Shown piece after piece: positions 1 through 9,378 of a stretch of DNA of 64,000 nt. Position 1 is the first letter of the stretch. The number at the start of each line of letters is the position of its first letter. The stretch covers positions 26,317-90,316 of the forward strand of contig JAUSMB010000047.1 of assembly GCA_030645365.1 (NCBI GenBank), in the 5' to 3' direction. This DNA is from Rugosibacter sp. (lineage in GTDB: Bacteria > Pseudomonadota > Gammaproteobacteria > Burkholderiales > Rhodocyclaceae). The notes beneath the pieces were generated by a model, which searched no databases, was not told where the DNA came from, and worked only from the letters and a program-made list of their open reading frames with translations. The position numbers and the translations under genes are program-made.

Positions 1-521
1 TTGCGCAACAGGACGCTATAGGCACCATAGGCAATTGTGCCAATGAGCATCAATCCGTCACCGATGGCAATCCCTTGATTCATCAGATTAAAGGGCAAGC
101 CTTTGGTCACAAGAATCAGAATGCCAAACATGGATAATGCCGCGCCTACAATCAGCGAAGTTGTTGGTCGTTCTTTGAGCAAGAGCGTGCTGAACAGCAT
201 GGTGTTTAATGGCATCAAAGAGCCAATCAGCCCCATGTTGGTGGCCGACGTGCTGGCTGCTGCGTAGTAAGCCAGACTTTGAAATAGCACCATGCCTAAA
301 AATGAGAATACGATGATCTTTGGCAGATGACTGAGCACCGTCACTCTGTTTGCCCATACTTTTTGCGCCATGAAGGGTGTCATGACTAGTCCTGCCAATA
401 ACCAGCGGTCAAACGAAATAACGCCTGGATCAATGGCGCCGGCAGAAAGTTTGCTCACGATTGTATTGAACGCCCAGATCAGAATGGCGATGAGCGGAAA
501 CGATAGATATTTTATGGACAT
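1..521 (-). CDS. EamA/DMT-family transporter, 3' part missing at window edge
   Basis: The minus strand is open from an ATG at 521 to the left edge, about 173 codons. It translates to a hydrophobic protein beginning MSIKYLSFPLIAILIWAFNT, with several membrane spans and the EamA-type stretch AAASTSATNMGLIGSLMPL followed by LLLKERPTTSLIVGAAL. These are hallmarks of the drug/metabolite transporter superfamily, inner-membrane carriers with about 10 spans; the substrate cannot be told. The C-terminal half lies outside the window. It is absent from the supplied track because it has no stop here. It follows glnD in the same direction, separated by 71 bp that contain a copy of the dispersed 25-bp repeat. 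Confidence 0.85.
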   Translation of the reverse strand, partial: MSIKYLSFPLIAILIWAFNTIVSKLSAGAIDPGVISFDRWLLAGLVMTPFMAQKVWANRVTVLSHLPKIIVFSFLGMVLFQSLAYYAAASTSATNMGLIGSLMPLNTMLFSTLLLKERPTTSLIVGAALSMFGILILVTKGLPFNLMNQGIAIGDGLMLIGTIAYGAYSVLLR

Positions 522-567
522 TTTTTATGTGTGGCAGAAGCCATATGTACGTTAATCTTTTTGTTCT

Positions 568-592
568 CGCCGTCTCACCAGCGCCGACTTTT
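568..592 (+). repeat. Dispersed 25-bp repeat, copy 1
   Basis: One mismatch to the consensus (left half CGCCGTATYRCC, right half AGCGCCGACTTTT); it reads GTCTCACC in the middle. It lies in the glnD-EamA spacer and touches the last base of the glnD stop codon (593-595 on the minus strand), so the minus-strand transcript reads TAA followed at once by AAAAGTCGGCG. Confidence 0.85.
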
Positions 593-3205
593 TTATGAGG
601 CTGATCTGTCGTTCACCTGTAATGCGGTAAGCAGGTCTTGCTCTAGTTTAACGAGTGTGCCAGTTTGCGTTAAGGCGTGTCCGCTGATTAAAAATACATC
701 TTCAACGCGCTCGCCCAAGGTGCCGATTTTTGCCGTGTGTAATCTGACGTGGTATTCATCCAGTACTTGAGCAATGGCGTAGAGTAACCCGGGGCGATCT
801 ACTGCGCTGATGTTCATCAGATATTGCTCGCCGCGCTCGTCTGGGCGAATTTCACATGCTGGGGTGATCGGAAAATGACGAACCAGACGCGACAGCCGCC
901 CTGCGGGTATTGAAGGCAATGGTGGCCGGGTGAGCAGTTGCTGTACTAGATCATGTTCGATCAGGCCGATCATGTCACGATAGGCGACCCCAAAACCCGG
1001 GGCGAAAATAATAAAGCTGTCCAAGGCGTGGCCGTTGCGCGTGGTATGGATGCGAGCATCCAGAATGTTGTACCCAAGGCGCGCGAAAAATCCACACAAA
1101 CGGGCAAACAGTTGCGGCTGGTCGGGACAATACACCATGACCTGCAACCCCTCGCCATTGGGGTTGAGATGCGCGCGAACAACGGGCGCTTGCGTATCCA
1201 CGCAGTGGTAAAGATTGCGAGTGTGCCAGGCAATTTCTTCGGCATGCTGGCGCATGAAGTAACTGATATCGAGCTGCTCCCATAAGGCTTGTTCAACCCC
1301 GTGACGCAAGCCGTAATAACGCAGAATGCGGCGGGCATCTTCTTGGCGTTCGGCGACGCCGGCGAGCTGTGGTACTGCATCACCGGCGAGTAGCTTGGCC
1401 GTCATGCGATATAAGTCTTCCAGCAGCTTGCCTTTCCAGTTATTCCACACTTTGGGACTGGTGCCACGAACATCCGCCACGGTCACGAGGTATAGCGCGG
1501 TCAGGCGCCGCCCATTGCCTACGCGCTGGGCAAATGCTGCGATGACCTGCGGATCTGAAAGATCTTTTTTTTGCGCGACTTGCGACATGGTCAGGTGCTC
1601 TGCAACAAGAAAGGCCACTAAATCAGTGTCTTCCTGGTTAAGGCCATGGTCATGACAAAACGTGGTTGCATCAGCGACACCGAGTGTGGAATGGTCGCCG
1701 CCGCGTCCTTTGGCGATGTCATGGAACAAGGCGGCAAAATAAAGCAGCCAGTGACGGTCAAACTCAGCCATGAGTCGCGAGCAAAACGGATACTCGTGTG
1801 CAAACTCAGGCATCGTAAAACGCCGCAGATTACGGATGACTTGCAAAATATGTTGATCGACCGTGTAGACGTGAAACAAATCGTGTTGCATCTGACCAAC
1901 GATGCGGCCAAAGGCTGGCAGGTAGCGACCAAGGATGTCGTATTGATTCATCCGCCGCAGAGCATGAATAAGATGCGGTTGCTGAAAAAGGCTGAGAAAC
2001 AGTGCGCGATTTGCTGGGTCAGCGCGAAATCGGGCATTGATCCGATGACGCGACCGCCACAGGGCGCGCAAGGTGCGGGGTGTCATACCCTTGATTTCAC
2101 CACGCTGCATTTGCACTAGAAAACATTCAAGCAGAGCGCGGGGCGAACGCTCAAAGGTGTCATCTTCGCGCACATCCAGTAGTTCTCGCACCGATTGAAA
2201 GTGCGCATTGATGACGATGGGTGCCCCTGTTTGGGCTGGCAGCAGATGATCCGCCAAGGCTTGCATGGTAAGGGTGTTGAGCTGAGTGACTAGCTTGGCT
2301 GTTTTGTAATAATGTTGCATCAACACTTCAGAAGCGCGCTTGGCTTCTGTTGCTTTCATGCCCAGGGTATTGGCGAGATTTTCCTGGTAATCAAACAGTA
2401 GACGATCTTCACGGCGCCCCGTTAGTAAATGCAAATGAATGCGTAATTCACGCAGGCGGCTTTCGCTACGGGCTAACAGCCGTGCTTCAATCGCGGTAAT
2501 AATGCCAGCCTGCGCTAAAGCCTGCCATGTATCACCTAGCTGCGCAGCACGCGCAACCCAGTGAATGATTTGCAAGTCACGCAACCCGCCGGGGTTTTCT
2601 TTGCAATTGGGTTCCAGGCTATAGGGGGTGTCGTTATAACGCGCGTAGCGCTCGGCTTGTTCTAACTGCTTGGCCTTTAAAAAAGCGACAGGATTGAGTG
2701 CAGCGCGGAAACTTTTCTCAAAGGTTTCATACAGGCTGGCGTCACCAATCAGATAACGTGCCTCCAGTAGCGACGTTTGTATGGTGATGTCGCGTGCCGA
2801 CTCTGTCAGGCATTCGCTTACCGTGCGCACGCTGTGGCCAATGTCGAGCCCGATATCCCACAGCAGGCCGACCAGGGCAGCTATTTTTTCTTCGTGTGCC
2901 GCCGCTTCGTCCACAGGGGGTGCCAGGGTGGCATCGCCAGTCGGTTGGGGTTGCAAAATCAGAAAATCCACGTCAGACGCTGGGTAAAGTGCACCACGGC
3001 CATAACCACCGACAGCGACCAGCGCCATGTCTGTTGGTAAATCAAGCGCTATCCAAAGTTCGCGCAGAATGCCATCTACCAGAGCTGCGCGGTTGGCGAG
3101 CAGTTCGCGGCTATGCTGGTTTTGGCGCCAGATGCTCGCTAACTGGGCCTGTGCTGCTGCCAGCTGCTGCCGTGTTGCCGCAGCAAGTGCGCGCATGTCT
3201 TCCAT
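593..3205 (-). CDS. glnD: Bifunctional uridylyltransferase/uridylyl-removing enzyme GlnD
   Basis: GlnD is the nitrogen sensor that uridylylates PII proteins when glutamine is low and deuridylylates them when it is high. At 870 aa it has family length. The nucleotidyltransferase motif GGYGRGALYPASDVDFLIL lies near residues 65-85. The HD-domain signature LFHDIAKGRGGDHS lies near residues 490-505. Two ACT domains end the protein (around GLQVMVYCPDQPQLFARLCGF and ISAVDRPGLLYAIAQVL). It starts 1 bp after the map stop codon, so the two are co-transcribed. A dispersed-repeat copy abuts its stop codon. With the urea genes further along it fits an organism with tight nitrogen control. Confidence 0.98.
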   Translation of the reverse strand: MEDMRALAAATRQQLAAAQAQLASIWRQNQHSRELLANRAALVDGILRELWIALDLPTDMALVAVGGYGRGALYPASDVDFLILQPQPTGDATLAPPVDEAAAHEEKIAALVGLLWDIGLDIGHSVRTVSECLTESARDITIQTSLLEARYLIGDASLYETFEKSFRAALNPVAFLKAKQLEQAERYARYNDTPYSLEPNCKENPGGLRDLQIIHWVARAAQLGDTWQALAQAGIITAIEARLLARSESRLRELRIHLHLLTGRREDRLLFDYQENLANTLGMKATEAKRASEVLMQHYYKTAKLVTQLNTLTMQALADHLLPAQTGAPIVINAHFQSVRELLDVREDDTFERSPRALLECFLVQMQRGEIKGMTPRTLRALWRSRHRINARFRADPANRALFLSLFQQPHLIHALRRMNQYDILGRYLPAFGRIVGQMQHDLFHVYTVDQHILQVIRNLRRFTMPEFAHEYPFCSRLMAEFDRHWLLYFAALFHDIAKGRGGDHSTLGVADATTFCHDHGLNQEDTDLVAFLVAEHLTMSQVAQKKDLSDPQVIAAFAQRVGNGRRLTALYLVTVADVRGTSPKVWNNWKGKLLEDLYRMTAKLLAGDAVPQLAGVAERQEDARRILRYYGLRHGVEQALWEQLDISYFMRQHAEEIAWHTRNLYHCVDTQAPVVRAHLNPNGEGLQVMVYCPDQPQLFARLCGFFARLGYNILDARIHTTRNGHALDSFIIFAPGFGVAYRDMIGLIEHDLVQQLLTRPPLPSIPAGRLSRLVRHFPITPACEIRPDERGEQYLMNISAVDRPGLLYAIAQVLDEYHVRLHTAKIGTLGERVEDVFLISGHALTQTGTLVKLEQDLLTALQVNDRSAS

Positions 3206-3206
3206 G

Positions 3207-4016
3207 TCAGGCGAGAATTTTGATGTGTTCAGGGCACGGCGGCGTGCCCGCAGAAAGGGTTAATACCTCGACGCCTGTTTCAGTCACTGTCAGGGTATGC
3301 TCGAATTGAGCAGAAAGGCTGCGGTCTTTGGTGACAATCGACCAGCCATCGGGGAGTTCAGAAATAGCCGCTTTGCCGGCATTGATCATGGGCTCAATGG
3401 TAAAGACCATGCCTGGTTCCATGATCGGCCCGCTGTTGGCGTTGCCATAGTGCAATACCTGGGGTTCCTCATGAAACTTGCGCCCTGTGCCATGGCCGCA
3501 AAATTCGCGCACGACAGAAAAGCCAGCGGCTTCCGCGTATTTTTGAATAGCTGCACCAATCGCACCTAGTCGCACACCGGGTTTAACTTGTGCAATTCCG
3601 ATCCACATGCATTCAAAAGTCACTTTGACTAGCCGCTTGGCCAGAATCGATGCGTCACCCACAATAAACGTGCGGCTGGTGTCTCCATGCCAACCATTTT
3701 TTATGTTCGTGATATCCAGATTGACAATATCCCCGTTTTTCAAGGGCCGATCATTTGGCACACCATGACATACCTGATGATTGATCGAAGCGCAGATGGA
3801 TTTCGGGAAAGGCGTATGTCCTGATGGGGCATAGTTGAGTGGTGCGGGAATGCAGTTTTGTACATTCACGGTGTAGTCATGGCACAGTCGATCCAACTCG
3901 GCTGTGGTTACGCCGGGTTTAACGAAGGGTTCAATGTAATCCAAGACCTCGGCGGCAAGACGGCAAACCTCGCGCATCTGAGCGATGTCGTCGGGTGTTT
4001 TAATGGAAATGGACAT
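3207..4016 (-). CDS. map: Type I methionine aminopeptidase
   Basis: This 269-aa cytosolic metalloenzyme removes the initiator methionine from nascent proteins. Metal ligands are visible in the expected order: NLDITNIKNGWHGDTSRTF (two Asp), FCGHGTGRKFHEEPQVLHYG (His), TIEPM (Glu) and the C-terminal QFEHTLTVTETG (Glu). The substrate-site His is in INHQVCHGVPND. No zinc-finger extension is present, so it is the short bacterial form. It begins the map-glnD-EamA transcription unit and is divergent from rpsB across a 563-bp spacer, the usual proteobacterial arrangement. Confidence 0.97.
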   Translation of the reverse strand: MSISIKTPDDIAQMREVCRLAAEVLDYIEPFVKPGVTTAELDRLCHDYTVNVQNCIPAPLNYAPSGHTPFPKSICASINHQVCHGVPNDRPLKNGDIVNLDITNIKNGWHGDTSRTFIVGDASILAKRLVKVTFECMWIGIAQVKPGVRLGAIGAAIQKYAEAAGFSVVREFCGHGTGRKFHEEPQVLHYGNANSGPIMEPGMVFTIEPMINAGKAAISELPDGWSIVTKDRSLSAQFEHTLTVTETGVEVLTLSAGTPPCPEHIKILA

Positions 4017-4347
4017 GAGAGGCCAGCGCGGATGATAAAGCGAATCATTTTAACCGCTCAAGACTATATTCGCACGCCACGCTGTCTGCGAGGCGGGCTT
4101 TCCAAGACAGTTCTGTACTCCATAACTACGCTGACGGGCAGAGCCGTTCGCAAGCTGCACTCCCTAGAAACCTGCCGGAACTTGACTAATCCTCCGGACC
4201 ATCGCACATCAGTCATTTGTACGAAGCAACTTTCTCTGCGGGCAAGCCACCGGCGCAGCTACTTTTGTGGAGAAATCTCTCGATGGCATCCAGCAACACT
4301 ACCAAGCGTCCGCCAATAACCGTACCGAGCTCACGGTTTCAGTTGCG

Positions 4348-4372
4348 CGGCGTATCGCCAGCGCCGACTTTT
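4348..4372 (+). repeat. Dispersed 25-bp repeat, copy 2
   Basis: One mismatch to the consensus (third base G). It is intergenic, about 50 bp upstream of the -35 box of the rpsB promoter. Flanking bases also resemble copy 4: GCGGCGTATC on the left and ACTTTTCRGCT on the right. Confidence 0.85.
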
Positions 4373-4420
4373 CGGCTGTGAGCGCCATGCCAAGGGGAAA
4401 GTGGTTGCCATCGGATACGC

Positions 4421-4450
4421 TTGCATCCCATGGGGCAGGGCGGCTAGAAT
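4421..4450 (+). promoter_or_regulatory. Probable sigma-70 promoter of rpsB-tsf
   Basis: TTGCAT (4421-4426) and TAGAAT (4445-4450) are separated by 18 bp. Transcription would start near 4457, leaving a leader of about 120 nt before rpsB. This is read from the sequence alone. Confidence 0.6.
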
Positions 4451-4456
4451 AGCGAC

Positions 4457-4579
4457 CCTGTCCGGGATGTTCCTGGACGGAAATCCACACGCCTGGCGCC
4501 GATAGGGTGGCGTTTGCAAGAGTAAACCCTTGCAGAGCAGCACGGCCGGGCGGCGGTTCAACCCAATCGGAGATACTTG
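4457..4579 (+). ncRNA. rpsB 5' leader, probable S2-autoregulatory region
   Basis: The transcribed leader contains a GC-rich hairpin (GTCCGGGA pairing with TCCTGGAC around a 3-nt loop) and further GC-rich segments before the rpsB start. In proteobacteria the rpsB leader is structured and is the target of feedback repression by protein S2. The assignment here rests on position and visible pairing, not on a covariance match. The 5' end is inferred from the promoter call. Confidence 0.45.
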
Positions 4580-5338
4580 ATGAGCACTACTATGCGCCAA
4601 ATGTTGGAGGCCGGCGTTCACTTCGGCCACCAAACACGTTTCTGGAATCCCAAGATGGCCCCCTATATCTTTGGCCATCGCAACAAAATCCATATTGTTA
4701 ACCTTGAAAAGACCTTCGTTAAATACAACGAAGCGATTGCTTTCATCCGCAAGCTGGCCGCTAAAAAAGGCACGATTCTTTTCGTCAGTACCAAACGTCA
4801 GGCGCGCGAGATTATCGCTGAAGAGGCTACGCGTTGCGGTATGCCTTACGTCGATGATCGTTGGCTCGGTGGCATGATGACTAACTTCAAAACCTTGAAG
4901 CTGTCTGTCAAGCGCCTGCATGAGTTAGAGCAGCTGGAAACAGACGGTGGCTTGGCCAAATTGTCTAAAAAAGAAGGCCTTACTTTGCAACGTGAGATGG
5001 ACAAGCTCAGAAAGTCCATCGGCGGTATTAAAAACATGGCCGGTTTGCCTGATGCGATTTTTGTCATCGATGTGGGTTATCACAAAATTGCCATCACTGA
5101 AGCCGGTAAGCTCGGTATTCCTTTGATTGGTGTGGTGGATACCAACCACTCGCCTGAAGGTGTGACTTACGTTATTCCTGGCAATGACGACTCTACACGC
5201 GCTATTCGTTTGTATGCGCGTGGTATTGCTGACGCTATTCTGGAAGGCCAAAATCAAGCCATGGGCGATCTCGTCCAAGAGTTGGCCGGTGACGAAGAGT
5301 TTATTGAAGTTGATGGCGAGGGTGCGTCTGCAGATTAA
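4580..5338 (+). CDS. rpsB: 30S ribosomal protein S2
   Basis: This is the 252-aa small-subunit protein S2, which binds the 16S rRNA late in assembly near S1. The start [20 protein letters not shown] is the conserved S2 N-terminus, so I take the ATG at 4580, not the TTG one codon earlier used in the track. Further family motifs are [36 protein letters not shown] and [19 protein letters not shown]. It is followed by a terminator-like hairpin and then tsf, the standard rpsB-tsf pair. Confidence 0.98.
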   Translation: MSTTMRQMLEAGVHFGHQTRFWNPKMAPYIFGHRNKIHIVNLEKTFVKYNEAIAFIRKLAAKKGTILFVSTKRQAREIIAEEATRCGMPYVDDRWLGGMMTNFKTLKLSVKRLHELEQLETDGGLAKLSKKEGLTLQREMDKLRKSIGGIKNMAGLPDAIFVIDVGYHKIAITEAGKLGIPLIGVVDTNHSPEGVTYVIPGNDDSTRAIRLYARGIADAILEGQNQAMGDLVQELAGDEEFIEVDGEGASAD

Positions 5339-5359
5339 TTTGCAAGCGTGGCTTAATGG

Positions 5360-5398
5360 CGGGGAGGGCATTTAGAATTTAGTCACTCCCCGTTTTTT
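5360..5398 (+). terminator. Terminator-like hairpin between rpsB and tsf
   Basis: CGGGGAG (5360-5366) pairs with CTCCCCG (5386-5392), directly followed by six T. It probably reduces but does not abolish read-through into tsf, as is common between these two genes. Confidence 0.75.
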
Positions 5399-5441
5399 GA
5401 TGCCGCTTTTTTGTGTAATGTTTCTGAAATTGGAGTCAAGC

Positions 5442-6341
5442 ATGGCGGAAATCACCGCAGGTATGGTCAAAGAATTGCGCGAAAAGACCGATGCGCCCAT
5501 GATGGAGTGCAAAAAAGCGCTAACAGAAGCTGCTGGCGACATGGATAAAGCTGAAGAAATTCTGCGCGTCAAGCTCGGTAGCAAGGCATCCAAGGCTGCA
5601 AGTCGTGTGGCGGCCGAAGGTGTGGTTGCCCTGCATATCAGCGCTGATGGCAAATTAGGCAGCATTCTGGAAATTAATTCGGAAACTGATTTTGTTGCCA
5701 AGAATGATGATTTTCTCAAGCTGGCTGCCGATTGCGCCGCTTTGGTCGCCACAAAAAATCCGGCTGATATTGCTGCATTATCCGCGTTGGAATTAGGCGG
5801 TAGCACTGTTGAATCCTTGCGCACAGGGCTGATCGGCAAGATTGGCGAAAACATGAGCTTGCGCCGGTTTGTGCGTTTTGAAGCAAAAGGGCGGCTGGCT
5901 TCGTATATTCACGGCGGCTCTAAAATTGGGGTCATGGTGGATGTGGTGGGTGGCGATGAGTCCCTAGCTAAAGATATTGCGATGCATATTGCAGCATCTA
6001 AACCGAAGTCACTGGATGCCTCCGGAGTTTCTTCTGAATTGCTGGAAACAGAGCGTCGTATTGCCATAGAAAAAGCGCGCGAATCAGGCAAGCCTGAGGC
6101 AATGCTGGAAAAAATTGCTGAAGGAACCGTGCAAAAGTATTTGCGCGATGTCACTTTGTTGGGCCAGATGTTCGTCAAAGCCGCAGATGGCAAACAAACC
6201 ATTGAGCAGCTTTTGAATTCCAAGGCCGCTTCAGTTGCCAGCTTTACCCTGTACGTGGTGGGTGAAGGCATCGAGAAAAAAGTGACAGACTTTGCTGCCG
6301 AAGTCGCTGCTCAAGCCGCTGCTGCTGCAGAAAACAAATAG
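5442..6341 (+). CDS. tsf: Elongation factor Ts
   Basis: EF-Ts is the guanine-nucleotide exchange factor for EF-Tu. The conserved N-terminus [27 protein letters not shown] starts at 5442 behind a GGAG Shine-Dalgarno sequence, so the earlier TTG in the track is rejected. The core signature [12 protein letters not shown] lies near residue 80. At 299 aa it is slightly longer than the E. coli protein, with an Ala-rich C-terminal tail ([11 protein letters not shown]). It is followed by pyrH after 3 bp. Confidence 0.98.
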   Translation: MAEITAGMVKELREKTDAPMMECKKALTEAAGDMDKAEEILRVKLGSKASKAASRVAAEGVVALHISADGKLGSILEINSETDFVAKNDDFLKLAADCAALVATKNPADIAALSALELGGSTVESLRTGLIGKIGENMSLRRFVRFEAKGRLASYIHGGSKIGVMVDVVGGDESLAKDIAMHIAASKPKSLDASGVSSELLETERRIAIEKARESGKPEAMLEKIAEGTVQKYLRDVTLLGQMFVKAADGKQTIEQLLNSKAASVASFTLYVVGEGIEKKVTDFAAEVAAQAAAAAENK

Positions 6342-6344
6342 GAC

Positions 6345-7061
6345 ATGGCCGCGCCAAAATTTCGCCGTATTTTGCTCAAGCTCTCGGGCGAGGCACTGAT
6401 GGGGGATGATGCTTATGGCATTAATACCCCGATGCTCAATAGTATTGTGGCTGAAATTAAAGGCGTGGTTGATCTAGGGGTTGAAGTTGGTGTGGTCATT
6501 GGCGGTGGAAACATTTTCCGTGGCATGTCGGGTGTGGCTACAGGCATGGATCGGGCCACAGCTGATTACATGGGCATGTTGGCGACAGTGATGAACGGGA
6601 TGGCTTTGTCAGACGCCATGCGTCAGGCAGGACTTGGCGCCCGAGTGCAGTCTGCACTCAATGTAGAGCAGGTTGTTGAGCCCTATATTCGCGGCAAGGC
6701 CATTCGGTATCTTGAAGAAGGTAAGGTGGTTATTTTTTCTGCAGGTACGGGGAACCCCTTCTTCACAACAGATACTGCAGCAGCCTTGCGAGGTGCGGAA
6801 ATAGCTGCTGAAATCGTATTGAAGGCGACAAAGGTTGATGGCATCTATACCGCTGATCCTAAAAAAGACGCTACGGCAACGCGTTTTGCGCGCATCAGTT
6901 TTGATGAGGTGATTCAACGCAATCTCGCCGTTATGGATGCCACTGCGTTTGCCTTGTGTCGAGACCAAAAATTACCGATCAATGTGTTTTCAATTTTTAA
7001 ATCAGGCGCGCTCTTGCGTGTGGTGATGGGCGAAGACGAAGGAACACTGGTTCACGTTTAA
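6345..7061 (+). CDS. pyrH: UMP kinase
   Basis: This 238-aa hexameric kinase of the amino-acid-kinase fold converts UMP to UDP. The N-terminal [22 protein letters not shown] is the phosphate-binding region. [25 protein letters not shown] and [22 protein letters not shown] are family signatures. It belongs to the rpsB-tsf-pyrH-frr string that is conserved across proteobacteria and is closely spaced with tsf, so probably co-transcribed. Confidence 0.98.
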   Translation: MAAPKFRRILLKLSGEALMGDDAYGINTPMLNSIVAEIKGVVDLGVEVGVVIGGGNIFRGMSGVATGMDRATADYMGMLATVMNGMALSDAMRQAGLGARVQSALNVEQVVEPYIRGKAIRYLEEGKVVIFSAGTGNPFFTTDTAAALRGAEIAAEIVLKATKVDGIYTADPKKDATATRFARISFDEVIQRNLAVMDATAFALCRDQKLPINVFSIFKSGALLRVVMGEDEGTLVHV

Positions 7062-7115
7062 GCTTGTTAGGCCATGTGCAGGCGTGCTGCAGGCGTTTAA
7101 TTCAGGAGTCTTTTG

Positions 7116-7673
7116 ATGATCCCCGAGCTGAAAAAAATCACCGAACAAAAGATGCAAAAGAGTTTGGAGTCGCTGCAAGCTGATCTGGCGAAAGTGCGCA
7201 CTGGCCGAGCGCATACGGGCATACTGGATCATGTTCAAGTTGATTATTATGGTTCGCCAATGCCGATCAACCAAGTAGCGAATATCACTCTGCTTGATGC
7301 GCGAACCATTGGTGTACAGCCATGGGAAAAACCCATGGTACCCAAAGTTGAAAAAGCCATTCGGGATGCTGATCTCGGGTTAAACCCTGCGACGCAAGGC
7401 GATATAATTCGTGTGCCGATGCCGGCTTTGACCGAAGAGCGTCGCCGTGACTTGATCAAAGTTGTGAAGCATGAAGGTGAAAATGCCAAGATCGCGATAC
7501 GTAATCTGCGTCGCGATGGCAATACACACATCAAAGAGGCGCTAAAAAATAAAGAGATTTCCGAAGATGATGAGCGCCGCGTACAAGACGACATCCAGAA
7601 GTTGACTGATCGTTATGTACTTGAGGTGGACAAGCTGCTAGCCGATAAAGAAAAAGATTTGATGGCGGTTTGA
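7116..7673 (+). CDS. frr: Ribosome recycling factor
   Basis: RRF splits post-termination ribosomes together with EF-G. The 185-aa protein begins [20 protein letters not shown] and carries [23 protein letters not shown] and the C-terminal [20 protein letters not shown] helix, all family features. The ATG at 7116 lies 7 bp after AGGAG; the TTG one codon earlier is unlikely. Confidence 0.98.
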   Translation: MIPELKKITEQKMQKSLESLQADLAKVRTGRAHTGILDHVQVDYYGSPMPINQVANITLLDARTIGVQPWEKPMVPKVEKAIRDADLGLNPATQGDIIRVPMPALTEERRRDLIKVVKHEGENAKIAIRNLRRDGNTHIKEALKNKEISEDDERRVQDDIQKLTDRYVLEVDKLLADKEKDLMAV

Positions 7674-7719
7674 CCCGCATCACCGTGACTGTCTTGCACC
7701 GAACTGCGAAGAAATTCTA

Positions 7720-8520
7720 ATGGCAAAATTCACGAGTTCAACCCAGACGATACCGAATGTCAGTGATATTCCACGACATGTCGCCATGATCATGGATGGA
7801 AATGGGCGTTGGGCGAAAAAACGGTTCTTGCCACGCGTAGCCGGCCATAAGCGAGGGGTTGATACGGTTCGTTCGATGGTAAAGGCTTGCATTTCTCAAG
7901 GCATTGAATACCTTACCCTGTTTGCTTTTTCTTCGGAAAACTGGCGTCGCCCCGCCGATGAAGTTTCGTTTTTGATGAATCTTTTTTTCACCGCACTACA
8001 GAGTGAAATTAGTAAACTCAATGCGAATGGCGTTTGTTTGCATGTGGTGGGTGACTTGCAATCCTTTGAGCCAAAATTGTTAGCATTGATTCACGAAGGT
8101 GAGGCACTGACTGCCAACAATACGCGTCTGACGCTGACGATTGCTGCTAACTATGGTGGTCGCTGGGATATTTTGCAGGCGGCCAATCAGTTAGCGCTGG
8201 CTCAGCCAGAAAAAATCGGACATTACACCGAGGCTGATCTGATTCCTCATTTGATGATGGCATATGCGCCCGAGCCCGATTTGTTCATTCGCACGGGGGG
8301 TGAGCAGCGCATCAGCAATTTTTTGCTGTGGCAGTTGGCCTATAGTGAATTTTATTTTACTGATACGTTGTGGCCTGACTTCACTGAGTCTGCATTAAGT
8401 GAGGCGATTCAGTCTTACCAGCAGCGCGAGCGCCGTTTTGGGCGAACTGGTGATCAGGTAAGCGACCAGAAAAATGATCAGACAAGCTCGGTCGCCGTAT
8501 TATCAGCGCCGACTTTATAG
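7720..8520 (+). CDS. uppS: Undecaprenyl diphosphate synthase (cis-prenyltransferase)
   Basis: UppS elongates farnesyl diphosphate with eight isopentenyl units to give the C55 lipid carrier for peptidoglycan and O-antigen. The catalytic [11 protein letters not shown] motif lies near residue 25. [11 protein letters not shown] and the C-terminal [30 protein letters not shown] are family motifs. The last eight residues (VAVLSAPTL) are encoded by dispersed-repeat copy 3, and the TAG stop immediately follows the repeat. The C-terminal tail beyond the conserved fold (about 25 residues, Gln/Asp/Ser-rich) is poorly conserved in the family, which may be why a repeat is tolerated. Confidence 0.97.
   Translation: MAKFTSSTQTIPNVSDIPRHVAMIMDGNGRWAKKRFLPRVAGHKRGVDTVRSMVKACISQGIEYLTLFAFSSENWRRPADEVSFLMNLFFTALQSEISKLNANGVCLHVVGDLQSFEPKLLALIHEGEALTANNTRLTLTIAANYGGRWDILQAANQLALAQPEKIGHYTEADLIPHLMMAYAPEPDLFIRTGGEQRISNFLLWQLAYSEFYFTDTLWPDFTESALSEAIQSYQQRERRFGRTGDQVSDQKNDQTSSVAVLSAPTL
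8493..8517 (+). repeat. Dispersed 25-bp repeat, copy 3, encoding the UppS C-terminus
   Basis: Two mismatches to the consensus (TATTATC in the middle and a final A). It is in frame as AVLSAPTL, with the uppS stop codon directly after it at 8518-8520. Confidence 0.85.
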
Positions 8521-8577
8521 CACTCATGCGTTTGCCATCGGCAAAGACTTTGTCATTGATGGGCGCATGCCAGCAGG

Positions 8578-9378
8578 ATGTCCAATCCTAATCAACGCGT
8601 AATTACCGCACTATGCCTGGTAGTTGGGTTGGGTGCGGTGCTATTTACGTTTTCCGCTAGTGTCGCCGCGTTCGCTTTTGCGCTGATTGCTGCCTGCGCC
8701 GCTTGGGAATGGGGCGGCTTGATGCGGCAAGATCAACCAGCACGCATCATGTATGCCTTTGTTTTATTGCTGTTCTGCTGGCAAGTGCATATTCTTTCCG
8801 CAACATTGACCCCCATTTTGTTGACTATTTCTGTGGTGTTCTGGCTAACGATTGTGCCCTTTTGGCTATGGCGAAAATGGACACTTGGCGGGAATGACTT
8901 TTTTGGCTATCTCATGGGTGTTCTGGTAATTCTGCCTACATGGGCTGCCATGGTGTTTTTATACACTGCCGGTCCGTGGGTGTTACTGGCAACGATGGCA
9001 ATTGTTTGGGTGGCTGATATCGGGGCTTATTTCACAGGCCGTGCGTTTGGCCGACATAAATTGGCTCCCACCATAAGTCCGGGTAAAACCTGGGAAGGCG
9101 TTGCCGGGGCGGTGTTGGGGGTAGCGGTCTATAGTGTATTTTTGCTGGTTTATTTCCCTGCAACGAACACCTTGCACTGGGGTCTGTGGGCGTTGATTTT
9201 ACTGCTGCTGACAGCAGTCAGTGTGGTGGGTGACTTATTCGAGTCATTATTAAAACGCCAAGTGGGGATAAAGGATAGCAGTAGGTTGCTGCCTGGCCAT
9301 GGAGGCATATTGGATCGCATCGACAGCTTGACGTCCACCTTGCCGCTGGCTGCATTCGTGCTCTATTTTTTCGTATGA
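8578..9378 (+). CDS. cdsA: Phosphatidate cytidylyltransferase (CDP-diglyceride synthase)
   Basis: CdsA makes CDP-diacylglycerol from phosphatidate and CTP at the inner membrane, the branch point for all phospholipids. The 266-aa protein is multi-spanning (about 8 hydrophobic segments). It carries the family signature [13 protein letters not shown] and the C-terminal [34 protein letters not shown]. The ATG at 8578 follows GCAGG. Its stop codon overlaps the dxr start. Confidence 0.97.
   Translation: MSNPNQRVITALCLVVGLGAVLFTFSASVAAFAFALIAACAAWEWGGLMRQDQPARIMYAFVLLLFCWQVHILSATLTPILLTISVVFWLTIVPFWLWRKWTLGGNDFFGYLMGVLVILPTWAAMVFLYTAGPWVLLATMAIVWVADIGAYFTGRAFGRHKLAPTISPGKTWEGVAGAVLGVAVYSVFLLVYFPATNTLHWGLWALILLLLTAVSVVGDLFESLLKRQVGIKDSSRLLPGHGGILDRIDSLTSTLPLAAFVLYFFV

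Larger units (their letters stand above)
4017..4579. other. Long map/rpsB divergent spacer without a supported gene
   Basis: This 563-bp gap must hold the map promoter and the rpsB promoter and leader. The right half contains a sigma-70-like promoter (4421-4450) and a structured leader. Around 4348 there is a dispersed-repeat copy. The left half (4017-4340) has no ORF with a plausible start and coding character; the track ORFs here (3858..4319, 4267..4452, 4331..4921 minus) overlap conserved genes or lack any family. In E. coli the same place yields the Tff/t44 RNA as the rpsB leader, so a transcript is likely, but I cannot define its ends. Confidence 0.5.

Noticed and set aside
4120-4265. 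Possible 6S RNA (GTTCGCAAGC followed by a CTCCC block, with distant GCAGCT)
   Set aside because: The resemblance is limited to about ten bases; the long closing stem and central bubble could not be drawn, and the location is not the usual one for ssrS.
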